Notes: a model not told the origin generated them from the sequence alone. A DNA stretch of 64,000 bases from JAEUPI01 sp046348365 (GCA_046348365.1 JAXMEL010000007.1:62001-126000), one strand, 5' to 3'; counted from the first letter of the stretch, positions 27,510-34,897 are shown. Program-made: numbers and translations.

Positions 27510-28421
27510 ATGGAAGTGGCAGCGATCGTCCTCATCATCGCGGTGATCTTCATCGCGCGTACGTTCAAGATCGTGCCGCAGCAGCACGCCTGGGTGGTCG
27601 AGCGCCTCGGCCGCTACGACCGCACGCTGACGCCGGGGCTGAAGTTCGTGATCCCGTTCGTCGAGCGCGTGAGCTACAAGCATTCGCTGAAGGAGATTCC
27701 GCTCGACGTGCCGAGCCAGGTCTGCATCACCAAGGACAACACGCAGCTGCAGGTCGACGGCATCCTGTACTTCCAGATCACCGACGCCATGCGCGCGAGC
27801 TACGGCTCGAGCAACTACGTGGTGGCCATCACGCAGTTGGCGCAGACCACGTTGCGCAGCGTGATCGGCAAGATGGAGCTCGACAAGACCTTCGAGGAGC
27901 GCGACGCCATCAACGCCGCGGTGGTGCAGGCGCTCGACGAGGCGGCGCTCAACTGGGGCGTGAAGGTGCTGCGCTACGAGATCAAGGATCTCACGCCGCC
28001 GGCCGAGATCCTGCGCGCGATGCAGGCGCAGATCACCGCCGAGCGCGAGAAGCGCGCGCTGATCGCGGCCTCGGAGGGCAAGCGCCAGGAACAGATCAAC
28101 CTCGCCGAAGGCGCGCGCGCGGCCTACATCGCCAAGAGCGAAGGCGAGAAGCAGGCCGAGATCAACAAGGCGCAAGGCGAAGCCGCTGCGATCACCGCCG
28201 TCGCCGACGCCACCGCAGGCGCGATCCGCCAGATCGCCGCCGCGATCCAGTCACCCGGTGGCGAGCAGGCGGTGCAGCTCAAGGTCGCCGAGCGCGCGGT
28301 GGAGGCCTATCAGCAGCTCGCCAAGACCAACAACACGATGATCGTGCCCGGCAACATGACCGAAGTGGCCACGCTCATCGGCACGGCGATGTCGCTGATG
28401 AAGGGCACGGGCAAGGCCTGA
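27510..28421 (+). CDS. SPFH/stomatin-like protein (QmcA family)
   Basis: A 303-residue protein with an N-terminal membrane anchor (VAAIVLIIAVIFIARTF), an SPFH/band 7 domain (about 20-190; QQHAWVVERLGRYDRTL, VQVDGILYFQIT-type blocks) and a long helical region (about 185-260) rich in Ala, Glu and Lys that should oligomerise. E. coli QmcA forms large membrane rings with FtsH/HflKC-like topology. It is paired with the NfeD-like gene and followed closely by tRNA-Ser. Confidence 0.92.
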   Translation: MEVAAIVLIIAVIFIARTFKIVPQQHAWVVERLGRYDRTLTPGLKFVIPFVERVSYKHSLKEIPLDVPSQVCITKDNTQLQVDGILYFQITDAMRASYGSSNYVVAITQLAQTTLRSVIGKMELDKTFEERDAINAAVVQALDEAALNWGVKVLRYEIKDLTPPAEILRAMQAQITAEREKRALIAASEGKRQEQINLAEGARAAYIAKSEGEKQAEINKAQGEAAAITAVADATAGAIRQIAAAIQSPGGEQAVQLKVAERAVEAYQQLAKTNNTMIVPGNMTEVATLIGTAMSLMKGTGKA

Positions 28422-28428
28422 GCCGACC

Positions 28429-28434
28429 TAGAAT
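28429..28434 (+). promoter_or_regulatory. -10-like TAGAAT before tRNA-Ser
   Basis: CTAGAAT lies 12 bases before the mature tRNA 5' end, well placed for a -10 element with a very short leader. No good -35 is visible. Confidence 0.4.
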
Positions 28435-28446
28435 CGCCCGTCCCTC

Positions 28447-28537
28447 GGAGGGATGGATGAGTGGTTTAAGTCGCACGCCTGGAAAGCGTGTGTGGGTTAA
28501 CAGCCCACCGCGGGTTCGAATCCCGCTCCCTCCGCCA
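28447..28537 (+). tRNA. tRNA-Ser(GGA)
   Basis: A complete class II tRNA of 91 bases with encoded CCA. The acceptor GGAGGGA pairs with TCCCTCC, the anticodon loop is CTGGAAA (anticodon GGA), the long variable arm typical of serine tRNAs is present, and the T-arm is GCGGG-TTCGAAT-CCCGC. The discriminator base is G, as required by seryl-tRNA synthetase. The last 14 bases are repeated downstream, marking an integration site. Confidence 0.97.
28524..28537 (+). repeat. Left attachment-type repeat in tRNA-Ser 3' end
   Basis: CGCTCCCTCCGCCA forms the end of tRNA-Ser and recurs exactly 2.9 kb downstream. tRNA 3' ends are the standard target of site-specific integrases, so this looks like one end of an integrated element that restored the tRNA. 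Confidence 0.65.
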
Positions 28538-28638
28538 CAGAACATCGAAATACGTGGCTTTCCTGCCGATCCGTCCTTCCTACCCTACCAAAAGCCCTAC
28601 TGCAGAACTTCCCTGGGGCCACGCCCGAAGGCCACCCC

Positions 28639-29397
28639 TCACCGGGTGGTCTTCTTCCTTCGAAGCGTTTTCGCCGCGCGTTTCGTCGTCGCCTTCGTCG
28701 GCAGGGCCAGACGCCTGCCGGCGTCGTCGGCACGGAACCACTGCGCGGCAGTTCTGAAGTCGTCAGTCCACCAGTCGTCCGTGGCCTTCGACACCGGCTG
28801 AAGGGTCGCCATCTCGCCGGCCTTCTTGCCCGGCAGCAGCCAGCGGCCCAGGGTGTACATGTAGCGATCCCACTTGCCCGTGGACGGCTGCATCGACACC
28901 GCGAGGATGTCGAACTCACCATAACGATACGGCCGCGTCTGGTTGTCTTCCCCGTCGGTGCCCGTGCGCGTCTTCTGAGTCTCGGTCATGAAGACTTCGC
29001 CATCAAAGCCGTACCGCTTCCCGTCCTTCACGACGGGTGCGCCTCGCTCGCTGCGCTGTAGCTTGACCTGCACCGTGACCGGGCCGGCACCGTCGTCCAA
29101 CTTGTAGTCATACGCGAAGTTGCCTTCGGGCGTCACGTCGCGCCAACCGTGCTGGGCGACCGAGGGAACGACGAAGGTGCGGAAGGCCGCATCAGCGATC
29201 ACGCCCCGGAGCATGCGGCGCGTCAACTCGGGCGCGCGGTGTACCGCCTCAAGGATCATCTCCGCAGGCGCACCGACCACGCGCTCAAACTCATGGATCA
29301 GGTGGCGGGCACGCATCTCGCGGAACAACACGGCCTCATCCTCGGGCGAGCACTGTGCGAGTAGCTGACGGATCGCGTCCAGCGTCGCGCTACTCAC
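28639..29397 (-). CDS. Candidate type II restriction endonuclease
   Basis: A 252-residue protein I do not recognise by overall sequence. A PD-(D/E)xK-like core may be present: FAYDYKLDDG with Asp97/Asp101/Asp102, then VTVQVKLQR with Gln110 and Lys112, the D...QxK variant seen in some nucleases. The C-terminus is strongly basic (KATTKRAAKTLRRKK), fitting DNA binding. Its start overlaps the end of the HTH gene by eight bases, and the methyltransferase is divergent, the usual layout of a type II restriction system. The assignment as endonuclease rests mainly on this context. Confidence 0.55.
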   Translation of the reverse strand: MSSATLDAIRQLLAQCSPEDEAVLFREMRARHLIHEFERVVGAPAEMILEAVHRAPELTRRMLRGVIADAAFRTFVVPSVAQHGWRDVTPEGNFAYDYKLDDGAGPVTVQVKLQRSERGAPVVKDGKRYGFDGEVFMTETQKTRTGTDGEDNQTRPYRYGEFDILAVSMQPSTGKWDRYMYTLGRWLLPGKKAGEMATLQPVSKATDDWWTDDFRTAAQWFRADDAGRRLALPTKATTKRAAKTLRRKKTTR

Positions 29398-29620
29398 GGC
29401 CCGTCCCCTTCGGCCGCCCAGCGGGCAACGGCTCGAATGCCATAACGTCTGCGCGGCTCACGAACGTTCGGCCGCCGACAACGACTGTGCGCAGCCGGCC
29501 GCTGCCGACCAGCTTGGCGATGGCTTGACGGGTTACGCTGCGAAGGCGGGCCGCTTCGGCTTGGCTGATCCACCCTGCGGGGTCAATCGACGTGGGCGCG
29601 GAATAGGTTGACGTTGTCAA
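29390..29620 (-). CDS. Small excisionase/MerR-type HTH protein (possible R-M controller)
   Basis: A 76-residue protein with a single DNA-binding domain of the HTH_17/excisionase type (about 17-62: WISQAEAARLRSVTRQAIAKL, then GGRTFVSRADVMAFEP). No ATG fits; TTG gives the most sensible start and sits inside an inverted repeat. It is directly upstream of and overlapping the endonuclease gene and divergent from the methyltransferase, the position held by the C (controller) gene in PvuII. C proteins are Xre-type, so this would be a different fold in the same slot. Alternatively it is the excision factor of the island. Confidence 0.6.
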   Translation of the reverse strand: MTTSTYSAPTSIDPAGWISQAEAARLRSVTRQAIAKLVGSGRLRTVVVGGRTFVSRADVMAFEPLPAGRPKGTGRE

Positions 29621-29621
29621 C
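29607..29621. promoter_or_regulatory. Operator-like inverted repeat between the R and M transcripts
   Basis: GTTGAC-GTT-GTCAAC is a perfect dyad that covers the TTG start of the HTH gene and the -35 of the methyltransferase promoter. This is where a controller of both transcripts would bind. Confidence 0.45.
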
Positions 29622-29638
29622 GTATTTCTTGGTACAAT
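29608..29638 (+). promoter_or_regulatory. Promoter of the methyltransferase gene
   Basis: TTGACG and TACAAT are 19 bases apart (29608-29613 and 29633-29638), giving a start about 37 bases before the ATG. The spacing is two bases longer than optimal, which suits a promoter needing help or open to regulation. Confidence 0.45.
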
Positions 29639-29681
29639 CAACGAAGCTGCATGGTAGCAATGGACTTCGCACGCCCCTCGA

Positions 29682-30656
29682 ATGAGCAACATCGTTGACG
29701 CACCACAACCCAGTCTGTTCGCCCCGGTACAGACGCACCCGAAGGGCCTCATGCGTGGCGTTGAGCCGTTCTATGAAACGACGGCGGGGGCCGCCTACCT
29801 AGGCGACTCGCAGGAACTACTGAAGGTGCTGCCCGACGGGTCGGTGAACCTCGCGTTCACGTCACCGCCCTACGCACTCCACTTCAAGAAGGAGTACGGC
29901 AACGTCAGCAAGGCCGACTACGTGGATTGGTTCCTGCCGTTCGCGCGGGAGGTGTTCCGCGTGCTGACCGATGACGGCAGTTTCGTCCTGAACATCGGCG
30001 GTAGCTGGAACCCGGGCACGCCGACCCGCTCGCTGTATCACTACAAACTGATGATCGCGCTGGTGGAGGAACTCGGCTTCCACCTCGCCCAGGAGTGTTA
30101 CTGGTACAACCCGGCGAAAATGCCGGTTCCTGCCGAGTGGGTCACGGTGCGCCGCGTTCGGATAAAGGACTCTGTCGAGCACGTATGGTGGCTGTCCAAG
30201 ACTCCGTTTCCGAAGGCGGACAACCGGCGCGTGCTCAAGCCCTACAGCGCGGACATGATCCGACTTGCGAAGCGAGGCGTCAGGGCGACGGTGCGCCCCT
30301 CGGGCCACAACATCACGTCATCCTTCGACAAGATCGAATCGGGCGGGTCGATCCCGTCCAACGTCTTGGAAGACCAGATGGCGAATGACATGCTGATCGC
30401 AGGCAACAATGCGGCTAATGATTCGTACACGATGCGCTGCAAGGAGTCGGGCATCAAGATTCACCCGGCGCGGTTCCCGGCCGCACTGCCTGAGTTCTTC
30501 GTCAAGCTCCTGACCGATGAAGGTGACCTCATGGTCGATCCGTTCGCGGGCTCGAACACGGCTGGCGCTGTCGCCGAACGCCTCGGCAGGCGATGGGTGG
30601 GGATGGAACTGCTGGAGGAATACCTTGAGGCCAGCAAGTTCCGATTCGGTGCGTAG
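29682..30656 (+). CDS. PvuII-like DNA methyltransferase (cytosine-N4)
   Basis: A 324-residue beta-class amino-methyltransferase. The catalytic motif IV is SPPY (61-64), and the S-adenosylmethionine motif DPFAGSNT is near the C-terminus (286-293); IV before I is the beta order. Blocks such as KKEYGN, WYNPAKMPVPAEWV, VEHVWWLSKT and RPSGHNI are those of the M.PvuII/SmaI-like N4-cytosine methylases. SPPY favours N4-cytosine over N6-adenine. The recognition site cannot be read from sequence; similarity to M.PvuII makes a CAGCTG-related site a testable guess only. It protects against the divergent candidate endonuclease. Confidence 0.9.
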   Translation: MSNIVDAPQPSLFAPVQTHPKGLMRGVEPFYETTAGAAYLGDSQELLKVLPDGSVNLAFTSPPYALHFKKEYGNVSKADYVDWFLPFAREVFRVLTDDGSFVLNIGGSWNPGTPTRSLYHYKLMIALVEELGFHLAQECYWYNPAKMPVPAEWVTVRRVRIKDSVEHVWWLSKTPFPKADNRRVLKPYSADMIRLAKRGVRATVRPSGHNITSSFDKIESGGSIPSNVLEDQMANDMLIAGNNAANDSYTMRCKESGIKIHPARFPAALPEFFVKLLTDEGDLMVDPFAGSNTAGAVAERLGRRWVGMELLEEYLEASKFRFGA

Positions 30657-31016
30657 CCGAACGACGCCTACCATCAATCCACCCAACGAATCGCGCTCGG
30701 AAGTTGAATAGGTTGGGGGAGGGACTGAAGAAACTCAATCCGCAGCAGAGGCAACAGGCCATCAAGATGGCGGGCAATCTGTTGGCGATCAGGGCGCGCA
30801 AGAAGGCAGCGGCCAAGAAGGTCTGATAGTCGGATACGGGTACCGAACCCGAGCCAACGACAAGAGAGCCCCGCACGGTTATGACCGTCCGGCTTCAATT
30901 GCCTTGGGTGGTCCAGTCCGCGCAGGCGCTCGCGACTAGTCACCCGGTCGTGCCTTCCGGCGGCGCATGGCTTCCTCGAAGGCTTTTCGGCTGCACGCGT
31001 CCGGGAACACGTCGGG
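30657..31016. other. Sparse stretch of the island
   Basis: Between the methyltransferase and the small membrane-protein genes I see only one short basic ORF (30704-30826) and a few weak dyads, for example ACGGT-TATG-ACCGT. No RNA gene, integrase remnant or recognisable protein is visible. Confidence 0.5.
30704..30826 (+). CDS. Short basic ORF, unknown
   Basis: A possible 40-residue protein starting at TTG, ending in the Lys/Arg/Ala-rich IRARKKAAAKKV. A second in-frame TTG three codons on has GGAAG nine bases before it. The sequence looks helical and basic, as in small nucleic-acid-binding proteins, but length and start codon make it uncertain. It follows the methyltransferase gene in the same direction. 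Confidence 0.3.
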   Translation: MNRLGEGLKKLNPQQRQQAIKMAGNLLAIRARKKAAAKKV

Positions 31017-31145
31017 TCACAAGGGACGCCTACCCCTAGCCTCGCGGTAGCCATTGATGAGGCCCAGCACGCCCACGACTGCCAGCATCACGACCAACTT
31101 CCAGAACATGAAGTTGTCAGTGAAGCCAGCCAGCCAGTTGAGCAT
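31017..31145 (-). CDS. Small single-pass membrane protein
   Basis: A 42-residue ORF starting MLNWLAGFTDNFMFWKLVVM, with one clear hydrophobic segment (FWKLVVMLAVVGVLGLI) and a basic tail (NGYREARGRRP). The topology follows the positive-inside rule. GGAG lies about 14 bases before the ATG, rather far. Unknown function; it may be island cargo. Confidence 0.4.
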   Translation of the reverse strand: MLNWLAGFTDNFMFWKLVVMLAVVGVLGLINGYREARGRRPL

Positions 31146-31192
31146 GACGCGACTCTACTCCGGGTGCAGCGTCGGACCTCGGAGCCGTCCGT

Positions 31193-31339
31193 TCACAGCC
31201 GTAGCAGCGCGGCCACGAAGCCGAAGAACGTCATCGCGTAGCCGAGCCCGGCGACGACCAGGCCGAGGCCCGAGCCGGTGATGAACGCCAGCGTGCCGAG
31301 CGCGCACAGCACGAGGCCCCAGGTGGACAGCTTCGACAT
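31193..31339 (-). CDS. Small two-pass membrane protein
   Basis: A 48-residue ORF beginning MSKLSTWGLVLCALGTLAFI and made almost entirely of two hydrophobic segments separated by GSGLG. Glycine-rich helices suggest tight packing or oligomerisation. It lies 47 bases before the previous small membrane ORF on the same strand, so the two may be a pair. No family recognised. Confidence 0.4.
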   Translation of the reverse strand: MSKLSTWGLVLCALGTLAFITGSGLGLVVAGLGYAMTFFGFVAALLRL

Positions 31340-31444
31340 GCACAGCAGTATCGCGCAGTGCCAAGCAAGCCCATCCGCGGGGGACAGCCGGGGGACGGAG
31401 GGCTGACCGCGCGCAAAGCGAGCATTGGCGCGGGTCTTGACAGT

Positions 31445-31458
31445 CGCTCCCTCCGCCA
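31445..31458 (+). repeat. Right attachment-type repeat
   Basis: CGCTCCCTCCGCCA repeats the tRNA-Ser 3' end exactly, in the same orientation. Sequence left of it (GCGGGTCTTGACAGT) only partly resembles the tRNA T-arm, so this is not a second tRNA. It marks the right end of the island. Confidence 0.6.
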
Positions 31459-31484
31459 AGCGCCGCACGGCTCGCAGCTCAGCC

Positions 31485-32684
31485 TCAGTTCGGCACCACG
31501 CGCCAGATCTCGCCGGCCGCTTCGGCTGCGATGTAGAGATTGCCGTCCGGCCCCTGCACCAACGAGCGATAGCGCTCGGCAGGCAGTTTCGCATCGACGG
31601 CAGACACCGCCATGCCGCTCGGATCCAATTCCAGAATGGCGAGCCGCTTCGCGCCCATGATGCCCACCGCCAGGCGGCCGTCCCAGGCCTTCCACTGCGC
31701 GCCGCTCAGGAACGTGCACGGGCCGGTGCCTTGCGATCGCCCGGTGTTGTTCCAGCTCGGTTGCATCGCGTTCGGAAACCGCGTTGTGTCGGTCATCGGC
31801 ATGGTCGTCGCGTTGCCGGCGTAGCCGCAGTAGTCGTCGGGGCAGGTCAGGCCCGGGCGATTCTGCGGATCCCAGCCGCCATTGCCGCCCGCCACCAACG
31901 CAGTCACCTCGTCGCTGTGGTTGGGGCCGTGCTCGGCAATGAAGGGCCGGCCGGTTCCTGGTCTGAACGCGATGCCCTGCACGTTGCGGTGTCCGTACGA
32001 GAAGATGCGGGCGTCGCCGCCCGCGGGTGTGTTGTTGCCGCCGGCGGCCGCACCGTTGCGGTCCACGCGCAGCACCTTGCCGCCCAGGCGCGACAGATCC
32101 TGCGGCAGCGTGGGGTTGTGGTTGTCGCCGGTCGTGACGTACAGGTAGCCATCGGGTCCGAAGCGGATGCGGCCACCGCTGTGCGCGCCCGAGCCGGCCA
32201 CCGCATTGGCCACGTCCTTGAACGGGATGTCGCTCAGCACGTCGGTGCGCGAGTCGGGCACCACCGAAGCGAAATCCGCCGCGAGCGTCAGCCTGACCAC
32301 CCGGTTGGTGCGCGGGTTCGTCCGCAGGTTCGACGCCATGTAGACGTAGATGTAGCGGTTGGCCGCGAAGTCCGGATCGAGCGCCACACCGTGCATGCCG
32401 CTCTGCCCTTCGCAAACCAGGTCGGCGGCGACCAGCGCCGAGCCCTTGGACCCGAACAACCGGACCACCGCGCCGCTCGCCTGCCGCACCGACAGGCCTT
32501 TGCACTTCTCGGTGAAGAACATCGTCCGGCCATCCGGCGTGAAGGCGATGTCCCAGGGGATCGACAGGCCGCCCAGCACGACGGTACGGTTCAGCACGGG
32601 TGCGCCCGATGCATCCGCGGCGTTGCCGCCGCTTCCGCAGCCGGCGGTGGCGACAACCAGAACGAGCGCGGCGGCGCGAATCAT
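31485..32684 (-). CDS. PQQ-type soluble sugar dehydrogenase lipoprotein
   Basis: A 399-residue beta-propeller of the glucose/sorbosone dehydrogenase (GSDH) family. The N-terminus IRAAALVLVVATAGC is a lipoprotein signal with the lipobox cysteine, so it is probably anchored in the outer or inner membrane facing the periplasm. SIPWDIAFTPDGRTMFFTEK, GMHGVALDPDF, YLYVTTGDNHNP, YGHRNVQGIAF and AEHGPNHSDEV are propeller-blade landmarks, including His and Arg positions used for PQQ and catalysis in family members. Cysteines CPDDYCGYAG and GPCTF may form disulfides. Likely oxidises aldose sugars; the substrate is unknown. Confidence 0.85.
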   Translation of the reverse strand: MIRAAALVLVVATAGCGSGGNAADASGAPVLNRTVVLGGLSIPWDIAFTPDGRTMFFTEKCKGLSVRQASGAVVRLFGSKGSALVAADLVCEGQSGMHGVALDPDFAANRYIYVYMASNLRTNPRTNRVVRLTLAADFASVVPDSRTDVLSDIPFKDVANAVAGSGAHSGGRIRFGPDGYLYVTTGDNHNPTLPQDLSRLGGKVLRVDRNGAAAGGNNTPAGGDARIFSYGHRNVQGIAFRPGTGRPFIAEHGPNHSDEVTALVAGGNGGWDPQNRPGLTCPDDYCGYAGNATTMPMTDTTRFPNAMQPSWNNTGRSQGTGPCTFLSGAQWKAWDGRLAVGIMGAKRLAILELDPSGMAVSAVDAKLPAERYRSLVQGPDGNLYIAAEAAGEIWRVVPN

Positions 32685-32748
32685 TGCAGTCGGGAGGGTC
32701 ACGTCAGCGCTCTCGCATCGGGCGGGGCTGCACATGTTACGTCGCAAG

Positions 32749-32776
32749 AAAAAGGGCGCCGCGAACGGCGCCCTTT
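32749..32776 (-). terminator. Intrinsic terminator after the ABC binding-protein gene
   Basis: AAAGGGCGCC and GGCGCCCTTT form a perfect ten-pair stem with a six-base loop; on the minus strand it runs into TTCTTG. It lies 28 bases after the stop codon of the binding-protein gene and insulates it from the dehydrogenase downstream. Confidence 0.85.
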
Positions 32777-32803
32777 CATCCACGCGCGAAGCGTGTTGCC
32801 GAA

Positions 32804-33934
32804 TCAGTTCAGCGGCACCTTCTTGCCGTCCTTGTATTCGTACAGCGTCATCGCCGGGTTCTTCAGCTCGCCGTCGGCCTCGAAGCCGATGTTGGCCGTC
32901 ACGCCCTTGTAGTTCACGGCCGCCAGCTTGGGCAGGTAGACCTTCGGGTCCCACGAGCCGGCGTCGATCATGGCCTGCACCAGCACGTGCGTGGCGTCGT
33001 ACGTGTACGGCGAGTAGACCTGGAACTGCTTGGGGTACTTGGCGTCGTAGCGCGCCTTCCAGGCCGTGCCGCCGGGCATCTTGGCCAGCGAGGCACCGCC
33101 TTCGGCGCACACCACGTTGCCGAGCGTCTTGGCGCCGCCCGACAGCTCGGTGAGCTTGTCGGTGCAGATGCCGTCGCCGCCGAAGAACTTCACGTTGGCC
33201 AGGCCGAGCTGTTCCATCTGGCGCAGCATCGGGCCGGCCTGCGGGTCCATGCCGCCGTAGAACACGCCGTCGGGATTCTTCGCCTTGATGGCGGTGAGGA
33301 TCGCCATGAAGTCGGTGGCCTTGTCGGTGGTGTACTGCTGGTCGACGATCTCGATGCCGTTGGCCTTGGCGGTCTTGGCGAACACCTCGGCCACGCCCTG
33401 GCCATACGCCGTGCGGTCGTCGATCACCGCGACCTTCTTCAGCTTGAGGTTCTTCGCGGCATGCAGCGCGAGGCCCGCGCCGAGCGCGTTGTCGTTGGCC
33501 AGCATGCGGAAGGTGGTCTTGAAGCCCTGCGTGGTGAGCTTCGGGTTGGTGGCCGACGGCGTGATGTGCGGGATGCCGCACTGGTTGTACACGGCCGAGG
33601 CGGGGATCGTGGTGCCGGAGTTGAGGTGGCCCACGACGCCGGCGACCTTGGCGTCGCACAGCTTTTGCGCAGCGGCGGTGCCCTGCTTGGGGTCGGCCGC
33701 GTCGTCTTCAGCCACCAGCTCGAGCTTGACCTTCTTGCCGCCGATGGTCACGCCCTTGGCATTGAGGTCCTCGATCGCCATGCGGGCGCCGTTTTCGTTG
33801 TCCTTGCCGTAGTGGGCCTGCGGGCCCGAGACCGGGCCCACGTGGCCGATCTTGACGACGGCGTCCTGCGCCGAGACGGCGCCGGCGAACAACGCAGCCG
33901 CGGCGGCCACGATGACGTTCAGTTTGACTTGCAT
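32804..33934 (-). CDS. Branched-chain amino acid ABC transporter binding protein
   Basis: A 376-residue periplasmic binding protein of the LivJ/LivK type (Peripl_BP_6). A cleavable signal peptide covers about the first 23 residues (VKLNVIVAAAAALFAGAVSAQ). VVKIGHVGPVSGPQAHYGKDNENG and VVGHLNSGTTIPASAVYNQ line the ligand cleft. AGGAGG lies seven bases before the ATG, a strong ribosome-binding site. No permease or ATPase gene is adjacent, so it must feed a transporter encoded elsewhere. The promoter region contains a CAAACGTTTG palindrome (34006-34015) whose meaning is unclear. Confidence 0.92.
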   Translation of the reverse strand: MQVKLNVIVAAAAALFAGAVSAQDAVVKIGHVGPVSGPQAHYGKDNENGARMAIEDLNAKGVTIGGKKVKLELVAEDDAADPKQGTAAAQKLCDAKVAGVVGHLNSGTTIPASAVYNQCGIPHITPSATNPKLTTQGFKTTFRMLANDNALGAGLALHAAKNLKLKKVAVIDDRTAYGQGVAEVFAKTAKANGIEIVDQQYTTDKATDFMAILTAIKAKNPDGVFYGGMDPQAGPMLRQMEQLGLANVKFFGGDGICTDKLTELSGGAKTLGNVVCAEGGASLAKMPGGTAWKARYDAKYPKQFQVYSPYTYDATHVLVQAMIDAGSWDPKVYLPKLAAVNYKGVTANIGFEADGELKNPAMTLYEYKDGKKVPLN

Positions 33935-34065
33935 GCAGTAACCTCCTAGTGGATGAGTTGAGATCGTGAACCCGTGATTGTTTCTCAACGGGCGACACGA
34001 TACTCCAAACGTTTGAGCCGCCATAGCGGGAATCCCGGGGTTACCCGCAGAGCCGGCGAAGCCGC

Positions 34066-34437
34066 TCAGCCGCCGGCGCGATGGCGCGCCACTTCCTCGG
34101 CCACGGCGCGGGCGACGATCTCGCGCACCGTGCTGGCGAGCTGCCGGCGCACCACGTCGGCCAGCGCGGTGGTGAGGCGATTGATGGCCGGCGCCAGCGC
34201 GTCGCGCATGCGGTGTTCGAACAGCACGTCGATCTGCGGCTGCAGCCGCACCATCACCTGCTCGGCGATGCGCGCTTCCTGCACCAGCGCCGCGGCGAGC
34301 AGCGGCGTCGGCGCGATGTCGGCATCGGGCCGCAGCGCTGCCTCGGCCGGCAGCGCGGCGGACGTTGGCGGCGCCACGTCGCGCACCACCTCGGTCAAGG
34401 TCGGCACGCGTTGCGGCGGCGGGGTTTCTGCGCTCAT
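34066..34437 (-). CDS. Conserved small protein of unknown function
   Basis: A 123-residue protein with a disordered Pro-rich N-terminus (SAETPPPQRVPTLTEVV) and a helical C-terminal half (about 50-118) rich in Ala, Arg and Val with spaced hydrophobics, which could form a helical bundle or coiled coil. It overlaps the end of holC by four bases and is the third gene after pepA. I do not recognise a family. Confidence 0.65.
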   Translation of the reverse strand: MSAETPPPQRVPTLTEVVRDVAPPTSAALPAEAALRPDADIAPTPLLAAALVQEARIAEQVMVRLQPQIDVLFEHRMRDALAPAINRLTTALADVVRRQLASTVREIVARAVAEEVARHRAGG

Positions 34438-34877
34438 GACGGGCCGGGGGTCGAGGCGTTCACATGCTCGGGCTTGCAGCCCTGGGCCTCATAGTACCGC
34501 CAGCGCTGCCGGCCCTCGCGACGCTCCAGGTCTTCGCCGCCGATCAGCTCGACCACGCGGTCGAAGCGGCCGAAGTCCTGCGCCGGCGCGGGCCCCAGGT
34601 TCACCAGCACGGAAGCGCGCAGGTCGGGTCGGGCGTCCTCGGCCAGCCAGATCGGCGTGCGCATCAGTTGCGGCTCCACACGCTGCCCCGGCCGCAGGCG
34701 CAGATGGGGCACGAACTCCTGCTGCTCGAAGGTCCACAGCAGCGGGTCGAGCCGCGCCAGCTGCTCGGCGTCGCCGCGCACCTCGACGCGGCGGCCCTGG
34801 CGATAGGCCTTGCGCAACAGCCGGCAGGCGTAGCCGAACTTGTCGTCCAGCCCGGCGTGGAAGGCGACCTGCGCCAC
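34434..34877 (-). CDS. holC: DNA polymerase III chi subunit
   Basis: A 147-residue protein of the DNA polymerase III chi family, which links the clamp loader to single-strand-binding protein. KFGYACRLLRKAYRQGRRVEV, LDPLLWTFEQQEFVPHL and PIWLAEDARPDLRASVLVNLG are the conserved blocks. There is no ATG; the GTG chosen gives the normal N-terminus (AQVAFHAGLDDK). It lies 20 bases after pepA, the same order as pepA-holC in E. coli. Confidence 0.9.
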   Translation of the reverse strand: MAQVAFHAGLDDKFGYACRLLRKAYRQGRRVEVRGDAEQLARLDPLLWTFEQQEFVPHLRLRPGQRVEPQLMRTPIWLAEDARPDLRASVLVNLGPAPAQDFGRFDRVVELIGGEDLERREGRQRWRYYEAQGCKPEHVNASTPGPS

Positions 34878-34897
34878 GGTGCGACGGGTGTCGAGAC

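Larger units (their letters stand above)
28538..31458. mobile_element. Small restriction-modification island at tRNA-Ser
   Basis: A 2.9 kb segment bounded by the 14-base direct repeat of the tRNA-Ser 3' end. It carries a PvuII-like methyltransferase, a candidate restriction endonuclease, a small excisionase-type HTH protein and three short ORFs, all with codon use less GC-extreme than the flanks. No integrase is present, so the element is either decayed, mobilised in trans, or the recombinase was lost after insertion. Boundaries rest on the repeat and on the change in gene content. Confidence 0.6.

Noticed and set aside
31425..31458. Second partial tRNA-Ser gene
   Set aside because: Only the last 14 bases match; the T-arm does not fold and no anticodon arm is present. 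It is an attachment-type repeat.
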